Below are positions 33,565-44,095 of a stretch of DNA of 64,000 bases, piece after piece (position 1 is the stretch's first letter; every line of letters begins with the position of its first letter). Origin of the DNA: Siphonodentalium dalli (lineage: Eukaryota > Mollusca > Scaphopoda > Gadilida > Siphonodentaliidae); the NCBI GenBank assembly GCA_032622095.1, contig CP136069.1, positions 104,808,278 to 104,872,277 of the forward strand. The letters run 5' to 3'. Below the pieces are notes generated by a model that did not search any database, was not told the origin of the DNA, and was given only the letters and a program-made list of their open reading frames with translations. The translations under genes were made by a program, and so were the position numbers.

Positions 33565-34497
33565 CAGATTATCGACTTCAGCTACATGTTTGTCACAGAG
33601 AATCCACGATCTATCAACTGAAGCCTTTGCGTGTTCATTTTTGTTTTCATTAAAGACGATAATTACTGACTTTTGCTCGTTGTACTTGTATCTCCATTTA
33701 CGACTGTATTTAGTGCAAATATTCATAAGGTGTTGTAAACCACTTTCAGAGACCGAGAGCAATGTCATATCGTCCGCTTGCGTTGGGCATGAACAATTTA
33801 CGGAAAACATATTGAGCCCAGCTCCAGATACGGATAATTCTGACAATAGTTGATCTATAAATAGCATATAAAGTAGAGGGGAGACGACTCCTCCCTGTTT
33901 TGTTCCTTGTGCTATTGGAAACTGCTTAGAGAGAGTATTTCCATACTTTACTTGACAGGATGTTCCTTTAAGCATTTGGTAAAAAATTAACCAGGTTTTC
34001 TGATCAAAGTCTAACATGTAAAGTTTATAAAGGAGACCATTTACCCAAACGGTATCAAATGCCTTATGAACGTCTAGAAAGCATGCATATAATTTACTGT
34101 TATTTTCACGTGCGAATATCTTCGATTCGTGTACTATGAGTGAGTTCATAAGACAATTGATACCCTTCTGGAATCCATGCTGTAGATTATGAACTTTGAC
34201 CATGTCTGGAACATTACACTCTAGTCTTCTCAGTAAGATTTTTTCTAATAACTTGTAGAGAGCGGGAAGCAATGTAATTGCTCGGTAGCTATCAAAATTT
34301 GCTTGTGGTTTATTCCCACCTTTGTAGAGAGGTACAATTACGCCTTTCTTGGCAGGTTCCGGTATATATGAGAGAGACAATATTCCAGTCAACAAAGCGG
34401 ACAGACATGTTATCAAAGCTGGACCACCAAATACCAAATGTTCATTGTAAACGTTGTCCCACCCTGCTGCCTTGTACATATATACATACACATACAT
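33469..34497 (-). pseudogene. LINE ORF2 fragment fused into the MITE
   Basis: The reverse transcriptase part of ORF2 enters from the tandem tail (MYVYVYMYK), contains LDVHKAFD, GTKQGGVVSP and QADDM, and then at DNLGN passes into MITE sequence and stops at 33469. All of the region C-terminal to the reverse transcriptase is missing. It is a by-product of the insertion at 33565. Confidence 0.8.
33575..34475 (-). mobile_element. LINE array unit 1 (partial)
   Basis: 901 bp matching 35855-36755 of unit 2 without visible change. Its 3' side is cut by the MITE. Confidence 0.9.
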
Positions 34498-34525
34498 ACA
34501 CTTATATGTATATATGTATGTAATG
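34476..34525 (-). repeat. TATG-type simple-repeat LINE tail
   Basis: Simple-repeat 3' tail (TATGTATATATGTATG type) of array unit 2. Equivalent tails are at 36756-36805 and 39036-39085. Confidence 0.75.
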
Positions 34526-36755
34526 CATATTTTAATACAAGCAACATCTCAGACATCCCTTACACACCTACACATGTCAGCATACATGAACAATACAAAC
34601 ATAAATGTACGTTATTATGTGCACACAGCTACCACTCACCAGATATACAAAGTTACACGGGCGTCAAGGCACGTAGATTGGACGGACAGACATGACTATA
34701 TATAGATGACATCATAGATAATCACACAGTCAAGTAGACATATATTTTAGTTAAGCATCATTCATTAGGGTACGGTTACTGAAACCATTGGTGTTTGTTC
34801 GATTCTACGATAGGCTTTCCATAAGCAAAATGTGCTATTTACCATGAAGTTTGTGAACAGGTCTGGCTCTTCAATTTCGTCGAACAAATCCGGCGGACGT
34901 GCAGTTAAAAATACTTCCAGTTGTGTACGCGGATTGTAGCTATCCATTTTAAGTGAGCACGGAATACCGAAGAGATTTAGTAATTCATACCATATGTCAT
35001 TTCTAAGTTCCAGAATCATAGGACAATGTATGATTACATGTAACGGCAGATCGTCAAACTCCGCACCACATCTGCAGTTACAATGTGTCTGTTCGGTACA
35101 GGCTATTATGTTTGCAACAGTTAGGTATGCCGCCTTGTTTGTCGGAAACTTGCGACAGGACTTCCACAGGCACGACAGTGAGAGTGTAGGGTGAATATTA
35201 TGGAAACGGTGGAGTGTTGGATCCGCGTTTCCAGAGAGTTCCCAGATTGAGTTAGAGGTTTCGACGATTGCATTTCGAACGATTTGCTTCCATGATGACC
35301 TTTTCGGAAATGCACATTTTGATACATACTTTGTTAAATAATGCATAAGTCGGTGATTTGCAAGGACATCTGCGATATCGGCAATGAATGAATCGGCTGA
35401 TACGCCGGAGATAAAGTATGAGTGTAGCCTAAGTAAAAATACAGATTTCGCTGCCTTGTCTGTAGATAAATGACATAGACTGCCCAGAAGTAGGAGTTTT
35501 TTCTTATCCACAAAGCTTTTGACATTGCCGATACCCAGGAGTCCTTCCACTACATTTGTGCGCGTGTGCATACGAAGACCTTGTATTTTCTTTAGACAAA
35601 AACGGTGAGATCTTTCCAATGATAGGGTGTCTGAGTCTGACATGCCACATAATAGTTCACACCCAAATAGGCCTCGTGGCACAATGATTGACGTGTACAT
35701 TTTTAAACTGCTAGTGGGTGTTATTCCTCCAGCATACATGCCTACGTTTGTTAGTGCGAAATAGCTTGAACGGAGTTTTTGTTTAATTTCTGTTGTGAAG
35801 TTACTCGTCTGGTTATATTTAAGGAGCGGGATTCCAAGGTGTGTCAGATTATCGACTTCAGCTACATGTTTGTCACAGAGAATCCACGATCTATCAACTG
35901 AAGCCTTTGCGTGTTCATTTTTGTTTTCATTAAAGACGATAATTACTGACTTTTGCTCGTTGTACTTGTATCTCCATTTACGACTGTATTTAGTGCAAAT
36001 ATTCATAAGGTGTTGTAAACCACTTTCAGAGACCGAGAGCAATGTCATATCGTCCGCTTGCGTTGGGCATGAACAATTTACGGAAAACATATTGAGCCCA
36101 GCTCCAGATACGGATAATTCTGACAATAGTTGATCTATAAATAGCATATAAAGTAGAGGGGAGACGACTCCTCCCTGTTTTGTTCCTTGTGCTATTGGAA
36201 ACTGCTTAGAGAGAGTATTTCCATACTTTACTTGACAGGATGTTCCTTTAAGCATTTGGTAAAAAATTAACCAGGTTTTCTGATCAAAGTCTAACATGTA
36301 AAGTTTATAAAGGAGACCATTTACCCAAACGGTATCAAATGCCTTATGAACGTCTAGAAAGCATGCATATAATTTACTGTTATTTTCACGTGCGAATATC
36401 TTCGATTCGTGTACTATGAGTGAGTTCATAAGACAATTGATACCCTTCTGGAATCCATGCTGTAGATTATGAACTTTGACCATGTCTGGAACATTACACT
36501 CTAGTCTTCTCAGTAAGATTTTTTCTAATAACTTGTAGAGAGCGGGAAGCAATGTAATTGCTCGGTAGCTATCAAAATTTGCTTGTGGTTTATTCCCACC
36601 TTTGTAGAGAGGTACAATTACGCCTTTCTTGGCAGGTTCCGGTATATATGAGAGAGACAATATTCCAGTCAACAAAGCGGACAGACATGTTATCAAAGCT
36701 GGACCACCAAATACCAAATGTTCATTGTAAACGTTGTCCCACCCTGCTGCCTTGT
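34476..36755 (-). mobile_element. LINE array unit 2 (2280 bp, 5'-truncated)
   Basis: Reading on the minus strand: truncated ORF2 starting at KAAGWDNV, stop at 34765, a 3' UTR of about 240 bp, and a tail of TATG-type repeats (34476-34525). It is joined head-to-tail with unit 1. The only differences noticed from unit 4 over the shared stretch are none; unit 3 differs at two positions. Confidence 0.92.
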
Positions 36756-36777
36756 ACATATATACATACACATACAT
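34765..36777 (-). CDS. truncated LINE ORF2: reverse transcriptase and C-terminal region, 670 aa
   Basis: Open for 670 codons. The first eight residues (MYVYVYMY) come from the simple-repeat tail of the neighbouring copy; from KAAGWDNV on it is identical to residues 510-1171 of the full-length ORF2. It keeps the reverse-transcriptase motifs LDVHKAFD, GTKQGGVVSP and QADDM and the C-terminal C-x-C...H...C cluster (CNCRCG, LHVIIHC), but has no endonuclease. A lone reverse transcriptase of this kind would not be expected to nick target DNA. Expression is not shown by the sequence. The intact frame reflects recent duplication. Confidence 0.8.
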   Translation of the reverse strand: MYVYVYMYKAAGWDNVYNEHLVFGGPALITCLSALLTGILSLSYIPEPAKKGVIVPLYKGGNKPQANFDSYRAITLLPALYKLLEKILLRRLECNVPDMVKVHNLQHGFQKGINCLMNSLIVHESKIFARENNSKLYACFLDVHKAFDTVWVNGLLYKLYMLDFDQKTWLIFYQMLKGTSCQVKYGNTLSKQFPIAQGTKQGGVVSPLLYMLFIDQLLSELSVSGAGLNMFSVNCSCPTQADDMTLLSVSESGLQHLMNICTKYSRKWRYKYNEQKSVIIVFNENKNEHAKASVDRSWILCDKHVAEVDNLTHLGIPLLKYNQTSNFTTEIKQKLRSSYFALTNVGMYAGGITPTSSLKMYTSIIVPRGLFGCELLCGMSDSDTLSLERSHRFCLKKIQGLRMHTRTNVVEGLLGIGNVKSFVDKKKLLLLGSLCHLSTDKAAKSVFLLRLHSYFISGVSADSFIADIADVLANHRLMHYLTKYVSKCAFPKRSSWKQIVRNAIVETSNSIWELSGNADPTLHRFHNIHPTLSLSCLWKSCRKFPTNKAAYLTVANIIACTEQTHCNCRCGAEFDDLPLHVIIHCPMILELRNDIWYELLNLFGIPCSLKMDSYNPRTQLEVFLTARPPDLFDEIEEPDLFTNFMVNSTFCLWKAYRRIEQTPMVSVTVP

Positions 36778-39035
36778 ACACTTATATGTATATATGTATG
36801 TAATGCATATTTTAATTCAAGCAACATCTCAGACATCCCTTACACACCTACACATGTCAGCATACATGAACAATACAAACATAAATGTACGTTATTATGT
36901 GCACACAGCTACCACTCACCAGATATACAAAGTTACACGGGCGTCAAGGCACGTAGATTGGACGGACAGACATGACTATATATAGATGACATCATAGATA
37001 ATCACACAGTCAAGTAGACATATATTTTAGTTAAGCATCATTCATTAGGGTACGGTTACTGAAACCATTGGTGTTTGTTCGATTCTACGATAGGCTTTCC
37101 ATAAGCAAAATGTGCTATTTACCATGAAGTTTGTGAACAGGTCTGGCTCTTCAATTTCGTCGAACAAATCCGGCGGACGTGCAGTTAAAAATACTTCCAG
37201 TTGTGTACGCGGATTGTAGCTATCCATTTTAAGTGAGCACGGAATACCGAAGAGATTTAGTAATTCATACCATATGTCATTTCTAAGTTCCAGAATCATA
37301 GGACAATGTATGATTACATGTAACGGCAGATCGTCAAACTCCGCACCACATCTGCAGTTACAATGTGTCTGTTCGGTACAGGCTATTATGTTTGCAACAG
37401 TTAGGTATGCCGCCTTGTTTGTCGGAAACTTGCGACAGGACTTCCACAGGCACGACAGTGAGAGTGTAGGGTGAATATTATGGAAACGGTGGAGTGTTGG
37501 ATCCGCGTTTCCAGAGAGTTCCCAGATTGAGTTAGAGGTTTCGACGATTGCATTTCGAACGATTTGCTTCCATGATGACCTTTTCGGAAATGCACATTTT
37601 GATACATACTTTGTTAAATAATGCATAAGTCGGTGATTTGCAAGGACATCTGCGATATCGGCAATGAATGAATCGGCTGATACGCCGGAGATAAAGTATG
37701 AGTGTAACCTAAGTAAAAATACAGATTTCGCTGCCTTGTCTGTAGATAAATGACATAGACTGCCCAGAAGTAGGAGTTTTTTCTTATCCACAAAGCTTTT
37801 GACATTGCCGATACCCAGGAGTCCTTCCACTACATTTGTGCGCGTGTGCATACGAAGACCTTGTATTTTCTTTAGACAAAAACGGTGAGATCTTTCCAAT
37901 GATAGGGTGTCTGAGTCTGACATGCCACATAATAGTTCACACCCAAATAGGCCTCGTGGCACAATGATTGACGTGTACATTTTTAAACTGCTAGTGGGTG
38001 TTATTCCTCCAGCATACATGCCTACGTTTGTTAGTGCGAAATAGCTTGAACGGAGTTTTTGTTTAATTTCTGTTGTGAAGTTACTCGTCTGGTTATATTT
38101 AAGGAGCGGGATTCCAAGGTGTGTCAGATTATCGACTTCAGCTACATGTTTGTCACAGAGAATCCACGATCTATCAACTGAAGCCTTTGCGTGTTCATTT
38201 TTGTTTTCATTAAAGACGATAATTACTGACTTTTGCTCGTTGTACTTGTATCTCCATTTACGACTGTATTTAGTGCAAATATTCATAAGGTGTTGTAAAC
38301 CACTTTCAGAGACCGAGAGCAATGTCATATCGTCCGCTTGCGTTGGGCATGAACAATTTACGGAAAACATATTGAGCCCAGCTCCAGATACGGATAATTC
38401 TGACAATAGTTGATCTATAAATAGCATATAAAGTAGAGGGGAGACGACTCCTCCCTGTTTTGTTCCTTGTGCTATTGGAAACTGCTTAGAGAGAGTATTT
38501 CCATACTTTACTTGACAGGATGTTCCTTTAAGCATTTGGTAAAAAATTAACCAGGTTTTCTGATCAAAGTCTAACATGTAAAGTTTATAAAGGAGACCAT
38601 TTACCCAAACGGTATCAAATGCCTTATGAACGTCTAGAAAGCATGCATATAATTTACTGTTATTTTCACGTGCGAATATCTTCGATTCGTGTACTATGAG
38701 TGAGTTCATAAGACAATTGATACCCTTCTGGAATCCATGCTGTAGATTATGAACTTTGACCATGTCTGGAACATTACACTCTAGTCTTCTCAGTAAGATT
38801 TTTTCTAATAACTTGTAGAGAGCGGGAAGCAATGTAATTGCTCGGTAGCTATCAAAATTTGCTTGTGGTTTATTCCCACCTTTGTAGAGAGGTACAATTA
38901 CGCCTTTCTTGGCAGGTTCCGGTATATATGAGAGAGACAATATTCCAGTCAACAAAGCGGACAGACATGTTATCAAAGCTGGACCACCAAATACCAAATG
39001 TTCATTGTAAACGTTGTCCCACCCTGCTGCCTTGT
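36756..39035 (-). mobile_element. LINE array unit 3 (2280 bp, 5'-truncated)
   Basis: Same 5' truncation point, same 3' tail and same length as unit 2. Two private changes were noticed (T at 36817; A at 37707, which is synonymous in ORF2). Confidence 0.92.
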
Positions 39036-39057
39036 ACATATATACATACACATACAT
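37045..39057 (-). CDS. truncated LINE ORF2, second copy, 670 aa
   Basis: Protein identical to that of 34765-36777, again beginning in the simple-repeat tail of the upstream copy. Lacks the endonuclease. See that entry for motifs. Confidence 0.8.
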   Translation of the reverse strand: MYVYVYMYKAAGWDNVYNEHLVFGGPALITCLSALLTGILSLSYIPEPAKKGVIVPLYKGGNKPQANFDSYRAITLLPALYKLLEKILLRRLECNVPDMVKVHNLQHGFQKGINCLMNSLIVHESKIFARENNSKLYACFLDVHKAFDTVWVNGLLYKLYMLDFDQKTWLIFYQMLKGTSCQVKYGNTLSKQFPIAQGTKQGGVVSPLLYMLFIDQLLSELSVSGAGLNMFSVNCSCPTQADDMTLLSVSESGLQHLMNICTKYSRKWRYKYNEQKSVIIVFNENKNEHAKASVDRSWILCDKHVAEVDNLTHLGIPLLKYNQTSNFTTEIKQKLRSSYFALTNVGMYAGGITPTSSLKMYTSIIVPRGLFGCELLCGMSDSDTLSLERSHRFCLKKIQGLRMHTRTNVVEGLLGIGNVKSFVDKKKLLLLGSLCHLSTDKAAKSVFLLRLHSYFISGVSADSFIADIADVLANHRLMHYLTKYVSKCAFPKRSSWKQIVRNAIVETSNSIWELSGNADPTLHRFHNIHPTLSLSCLWKSCRKFPTNKAAYLTVANIIACTEQTHCNCRCGAEFDDLPLHVIIHCPMILELRNDIWYELLNLFGIPCSLKMDSYNPRTQLEVFLTARPPDLFDEIEEPDLFTNFMVNSTFCLWKAYRRIEQTPMVSVTVP

Positions 39058-39324
39058 ACACTTATATGTATATATGTATGTAATGCATATTTTAATACAA
39101 GCAACATCTCAGACATCCCTTACACACCTACACATGTCAGCATACATGAACAATACAAACATAAATGTACGTTATTATGTGCACACAGCTACCACTCACC
39201 AGATATACAAAGTTACACGGGCGTCAAGGCACGTAGATTGGACGGACAGACATGACTATATATAGATGACATCATAGATAATCACACAGTCAAGTAGACA
39301 TATATTTTAGTTAAGCATCATTCA

Positions 39325-42300
39325 TTAGGGTACGGTTACTGAAACCATTGGTGTTTGTTCGATTCTACGATAGGCTTTCCATAAGCAAAATGTGCTATTT
39401 ACCATGAAGTTTGTGAACAGGTCTGGCTCTTCAATTTCGTCGAACAAATCCGGCGGACGTGCAGTTAAAAATACTTCCAGTTGTGTACGCGGATTGTAGC
39501 TATCCATTTTAAGTGAGCACGGAATACCGAAGAGATTTAGTAATTCATACCATATGTCATTTCTAAGTTCCAGAATCATAGGACAATGTATGATTACATG
39601 TAACGGCAGATCGTCAAACTCCGCACCACATCTGCAGTTACAATGTGTCTGTTCGGTACAGGCTATTATGTTTGCAACAGTTAGGTATGCCGCCTTGTTT
39701 GTCGGAAACTTGCGACAGGACTTCCACAGGCACGACAGTGAGAGTGTAGGGTGAATATTATGGAAACGGTGGAGTGTTGGATCCGCGTTTCCAGAGAGTT
39801 CCCAGATTGAGTTAGAGGTTTCGACGATTGCATTTCGAACGATTTGCTTCCATGATGACCTTTTCGGAAATGCACATTTTGATACATACTTTGTTAAATA
39901 ATGCATAAGTCGGTGATTTGCAAGGACATCTGCGATATCGGCAATGAATGAATCGGCTGATACGCCGGAGATAAAGTATGAGTGTAGCCTAAGTAAAAAT
40001 ACAGATTTCGCTGCCTTGTCTGTAGATAAATGACATAGACTGCCCAGAAGTAGGAGTTTTTTCTTATCCACAAAGCTTTTGACATTGCCGATACCCAGGA
40101 GTCCTTCCACTACATTTGTGCGCGTGTGCATACGAAGACCTTGTATTTTCTTTAGACAAAAACGGTGAGATCTTTCCAATGATAGGGTGTCTGAGTCTGA
40201 CATGCCACATAATAGTTCACACCCAAATAGGCCTCGTGGCACAATGATTGACGTGTACATTTTTAAACTGCTAGTGGGTGTTATTCCTCCAGCATACATG
40301 CCTACGTTTGTTAGTGCGAAATAGCTTGAACGGAGTTTTTGTTTAATTTCTGTTGTGAAGTTACTCGTCTGGTTATATTTAAGGAGCGGGATTCCAAGGT
40401 GTGTCAGATTATCGACTTCAGCTACATGTTTGTCACAGAGAATCCACGATCTATCAACTGAAGCCTTTGCGTGTTCATTTTTGTTTTCATTAAAGACGAT
40501 AATTACTGACTTTTGCTCGTTGTACTTGTATCTCCATTTACGACTGTATTTAGTGCAAATATTCATAAGGTGTTGTAAACCACTTTCAGAGACCGAGAGC
40601 AATGTCATATCGTCCGCTTGCGTTGGGCATGAACAATTTACGGAAAACATATTGAGCCCAGCTCCAGATACGGATAATTCTGACAATAGTTGATCTATAA
40701 ATAGCATATAAAGTAGAGGGGAGACGACTCCTCCCTGTTTTGTTCCTTGTGCTATTGGAAACTGCTTAGAGAGAGTATTTCCATACTTTACTTGACAGGA
40801 TGTTCCTTTAAGCATTTGGTAAAAAATTAACCAGGTTTTCTGATCAAAGTCTAACATGTAAAGTTTATAAAGGAGACCATTTACCCAAACGGTATCAAAT
40901 GCCTTATGAACGTCTAGAAAGCATGCATATAATTTACTGTTATTTTCACGTGCGAATATCTTCGATTCGTGTACTATGAGTGAGTTCATAAGACAATTGA
41001 TACCCTTCTGGAATCCATGCTGTAGATTATGAACTTTGACCATGTCTGGAACATTACACTCTAGTCTTCTCAGTAAGATTTTTTCTAATAACTTGTAGAG
41101 AGCGGGAAGCAATGTAATTGCTCGGTAGCTATCAAAATTTGCTTGTGGTTTATTCCCACCTTTGTAGAGAGGTACAATTACGCCTTTCTTGGCAGGTTCC
41201 GGTATATATGAGAGAGACAATATTCCAGTCAACAAAGCGGACAGACATGTTATCAAAGCTGGACCACCAAATACCAAATGTTCATTGTAAACGTTGTCCC
41301 ACCCTGCTGCCTTGTTCAAATTTAGAGTTTTGAGAGCACTTTCAAGTTCGCCAGGTTCAACCTTTTCGGTGATATGCTTGCAGCTACTGGACCCTTGTTT
41401 GCTATATTGCCCACTCACTAGTAGTTCTATATGTTCATTTACGAGATGGGAGTGATCTTGGTCGAAACTGCTGTCTGATAAAGGCGAATACAGCTTTTCA
41501 AAATAATTCGCCCAGCCATTAGTAATCTCAGAAGAATTTCTCAAGGTTGACCCATCATATTTGAAAATTTTGTTCGGCCTCTTATCTTGATTGCGCCTAG
41601 AGTTAAGGATCTTGAAAAAGGACCCTTGGTCCAGTTCAGCGGCTGTGTCAAGTTCGTTATTTCGATCAACCATATATTGGTTACAGCACATTCTATATTC
41701 CCGTCGGTAAAGTCTTTTCTGCGCTTTATAATCTGTATAAGTTAAATCATTTTCATCTCTTGGTCGACCAGCGGAAATCCACTGTCGTCTGCTTGATATC
41801 ATATTAACATGCAATTGTTTCAAGCGACTATTCCAGAACGGCTTGAGATAACTTTTATATGTTTTACGAGGGACAGTCTGATTGGAGGCTAGCAGTATAG
41901 CCGCCACAATGGAGTCATATAATGTGTCCAAGTCACTATTATTGACGATTGTGTGATTTGCAGGGAGTATTTCTTTTAAACAACATTGATACTGGCTGAT
42001 TAAGGTAGGAGCCGCTTTAAATTTTTTCCAATTAAATGTCGGTGTTGAGCTATCGTGTCGCCGGTCTGGTATGTCGCTTGGAACGTCACATTTAAATTGG
42101 CATACAATCGGTCTATGGTTCGATGCGCCAGACAATACATCTTCAATAATTTCTGCATATGTGAGAGAAATGTATGGATCAAATTCAGAATAAAATATAT
42201 AATCAATGCATGAACCCGACCCGTTCATAGTCGGAACATAAGTGTTGCGGTTTCCTAAGCAGAGAGAACTTCCATTTACTGATATAAATCTTTTTATAGC

Positions 42301-42840
42301 CAGAATATCACGCAGGGAATTGTCCCTTGCGCGTGTTTTGGATAGCGTACAATTAAAATCGCCCATAATAATGACGTGACCCAAGTCGAAATATTGATCG
42401 ATAATATCACGCAGTGCGTTTACATATTGCAAATGAAAGTCATCGGTATAATTTGTTGATGGCAGGTAAACTTGGAATATGTACAGGTATTCTGAGCCAG
42501 GAAGTTCAACTTGGATTCCACATATTCTATCGTCTTCGAGTTGTATAGTTGATACGTAAGGATCTAAAATGTCCCTCCATATGAGGGCTACGCCGCCTTT
42601 GTATCTCCCACGCTGATGTGGGAGCCTCTGTGAAAAGTCACACACGACATGGCATTTGTAGTCACCTAACATAGGTTCAAGAATATGAGAGTTATGTGTA
42701 TGGAGCCAGTGCTCACTTATACCGCATATATCTATATTTCTTTCGTGCACCATTTTATTCAAGTATCCACCTGCTAATGAGTCTGAAGAGGTAATACCTG
42801 TACAATTCCAAGTGGAGATTGACACCTGAGCGTAAGACAT
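39325..42840 (-). CDS. LINE ORF2: APE endonuclease and reverse transcriptase, 1171 aa
   Basis: Would nick target DNA and copy the element's RNA onto it. Endonuclease (about 1-245): STWNCTG at 9-15, GISEHWL with the catalytic E at 43, MGDFNC at 159-164, CIDYIF at 211-216, and SNH at 240-242 where SDH is usual. Reverse transcriptase (about 545-815): LDVHKAFD 642-649, GTKQGGVVSP 699-708, QADDM 741-745 (Y/F before ADD replaced by Q). A C-terminal cysteine/histidine cluster (CNCRCGAEF, LHVIIHC) lies near 1065-1085. Length is usual for ORF2 of two-ORF LINEs. The start follows ORF1 by 33 nt, so reinitiation or an internal start is needed. The N for D in SNH and Q for Y/F before ADD are worth noting, but the frame is fully open. 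Confidence 0.92.
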   Translation of the reverse strand: MSYAQVSISTWNCTGITSSDSLAGGYLNKMVHERNIDICGISEHWLHTHNSHILEPMLGDYKCHVVCDFSQRLPHQRGRYKGGVALIWRDILDPYVSTIQLEDDRICGIQVELPGSEYLYIFQVYLPSTNYTDDFHLQYVNALRDIIDQYFDLGHVIIMGDFNCTLSKTRARDNSLRDILAIKRFISVNGSSLCLGNRNTYVPTMNGSGSCIDYIFYSEFDPYISLTYAEIIEDVLSGASNHRPIVCQFKCDVPSDIPDRRHDSSTPTFNWKKFKAAPTLISQYQCCLKEILPANHTIVNNSDLDTLYDSIVAAILLASNQTVPRKTYKSYLKPFWNSRLKQLHVNMISSRRQWISAGRPRDENDLTYTDYKAQKRLYRREYRMCCNQYMVDRNNELDTAAELDQGSFFKILNSRRNQDKRPNKIFKYDGSTLRNSSEITNGWANYFEKLYSPLSDSSFDQDHSHLVNEHIELLVSGQYSKQGSSSCKHITEKVEPGELESALKTLNLNKAAGWDNVYNEHLVFGGPALITCLSALLTGILSLSYIPEPAKKGVIVPLYKGGNKPQANFDSYRAITLLPALYKLLEKILLRRLECNVPDMVKVHNLQHGFQKGINCLMNSLIVHESKIFARENNSKLYACFLDVHKAFDTVWVNGLLYKLYMLDFDQKTWLIFYQMLKGTSCQVKYGNTLSKQFPIAQGTKQGGVVSPLLYMLFIDQLLSELSVSGAGLNMFSVNCSCPTQADDMTLLSVSESGLQHLMNICTKYSRKWRYKYNEQKSVIIVFNENKNEHAKASVDRSWILCDKHVAEVDNLTHLGIPLLKYNQTSNFTTEIKQKLRSSYFALTNVGMYAGGITPTSSLKMYTSIIVPRGLFGCELLCGMSDSDTLSLERSHRFCLKKIQGLRMHTRTNVVEGLLGIGNVKSFVDKKKLLLLGSLCHLSTDKAAKSVFLLRLHSYFISGVSADSFIADIADVLANHRLMHYLTKYVSKCAFPKRSSWKQIVRNAIVETSNSIWELSGNADPTLHRFHNIHPTLSLSCLWKSCRKFPTNKAAYLTVANIIACTEQTHCNCRCGAEFDDLPLHVIIHCPMILELRNDIWYELLNLFGIPCSLKMDSYNPRTQLEVFLTARPPDLFDEIEEPDLFTNFMVNSTFCLWKAYRRIEQTPMVSVTVP

Positions 42841-42873
42841 ATCTGCTAAAGTAGATAATACAATTACAAAAAA

Positions 42874-44082
42874 TTAGAAGCTTTTGTTATACTGGAATTG
42901 TCGCCTGTCAAAGTCACATTGAGATAACCATAGGCGACTGTGCACACCGCGAGGCCAGACATGTTCATCGGTTACCGTCGAGATATCGTCCTCGTGAATG
43001 TTGATTCTGGCAGATACTGTATGCTCCTTCTTACTTTTCATCAAACGCAGAATCGAGAATCGAACTCCAGCTTTCGTGAGAAAGTTTTCAATAGTATTGT
43101 CAGTAACATCGTACATCAAATTACTCACGAATACGCGAATAGTGTTTATAGGCGTGTTGCACTGTCGTCGTGTATTGCTACTTGTGTGTTGTGTGTTTTT
43201 GGGCCTATCACCTGGTGATGGGTGCGATCTGCTGTGGTGTGAATTTTCACGATCATTCCAATAGTTGTTTTGGGCCTTATAGTAACTTCCTTGATTTGAA
43301 TGTTCAGGTAATGTATTTGCTCGTTTTGTTTCACGTTCACTCCGTTGTGTTGTGTCTTGGTTTTTTGTGTCATGTCGATTATATCGATCAATCTGATCAG
43401 AGTCATTCAAGTCGTCTACTGGAATAGAGTTATAGGAACTGTTTTTATCAGGTATCGGACTACTGGTAGGATATTTCTGTGAGCTTGTGTCGATTATGTT
43501 CTGGTTGAACCACTGTTGTTGGTGAGCACATAGTTGATTAAATCTAGAGTTTATTCCATTAAGAGCTTGTGAGGTGAACTGCTGGAAACTGCATGCGAAT
43601 TCTCGCGAGAACATATTAAGTTTGTTATTTAGTTTGTCAATGCATTTTATCTTGTTACAGTCATCAGATTCATTACTTTCCGATATTGGCTCGTCGGTGG
43701 CATTTTCCATATTATCTGGTTCATTACTTAAATGTTCATTTTCATTTGGTGTGTAGTTGGTTTTATTTGTTGTTTCACTGGGTTCTTTCGTTATTTCAGA
43801 GTTGTTCTTGTTCATTTTTATCTGCTTTTTGGGTTTTCCTTTTGCTTTCAGAGTTCCAATATAACCCGTGTTTGAATTGACAACTTTTCTGAGTGATTTG
43901 ACGTCGTCTTTCGTTGATTCATTGTCCATTTTAATTCCACGAATATCGTTTTTGAGTTTTGAGACGCCAGAACATCTCTCGTCGGCTGTGCGGTCTATGT
44001 CTAGCTCCATTGTCTCGATTTTTTCTTCAATTCTGTCGATTTTTTCCGACATCTGATTTATTATCTGGTCGTTATTATTCAT
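42874..44082 (-). CDS. LINE ORF1, RNA-binding-type protein, 402 aa
   Basis: Residues 1-95 are charged and probably coiled-coil (MSEKIDRIEEKIETMELD). 90-300 is low-complexity and rich in N, S, Q, T and H. 310-395 starts TIRVFVSNLMYDVTDNTIEN (20 residues shown) and resembles an RRM-like fold, ending in a WPRGVHSRLW stretch. A coiled coil followed by an RRM-like domain is a common ORF1 design; such proteins coat LINE RNA and chaperone it. ATG 44082 is 13 nt past the stop of ORF0. The RRM call rests on pattern only. Confidence 0.75.
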   Translation of the reverse strand: MNNNDQIINQMSEKIDRIEEKIETMELDIDRTADERCSGVSKLKNDIRGIKMDNESTKDDVKSLRKVVNSNTGYIGTLKAKGKPKKQIKMNKNNSEITKEPSETTNKTNYTPNENEHLSNEPDNMENATDEPISESNESDDCNKIKCIDKLNNKLNMFSREFACSFQQFTSQALNGINSRFNQLCAHQQQWFNQNIIDTSSQKYPTSSPIPDKNSSYNSIPVDDLNDSDQIDRYNRHDTKNQDTTQRSERETKRANTLPEHSNQGSYYKAQNNYWNDRENSHHSRSHPSPGDRPKNTQHTSSNTRRQCNTPINTIRVFVSNLMYDVTDNTIENFLTKAGVRFSILRLMKSKKEHTVSARINIHEDDISTVTDEHVWPRGVHSRLWLSQCDFDRRQFQYNKSF

Positions 44083-44095
44083 TCTATCTACAAGT

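Noticed and set aside
33527-41333. Plus-strand open frames repeated every 2280 bp
   Set aside because: They are antisense shadows of the LINE ORF2 and its tail.
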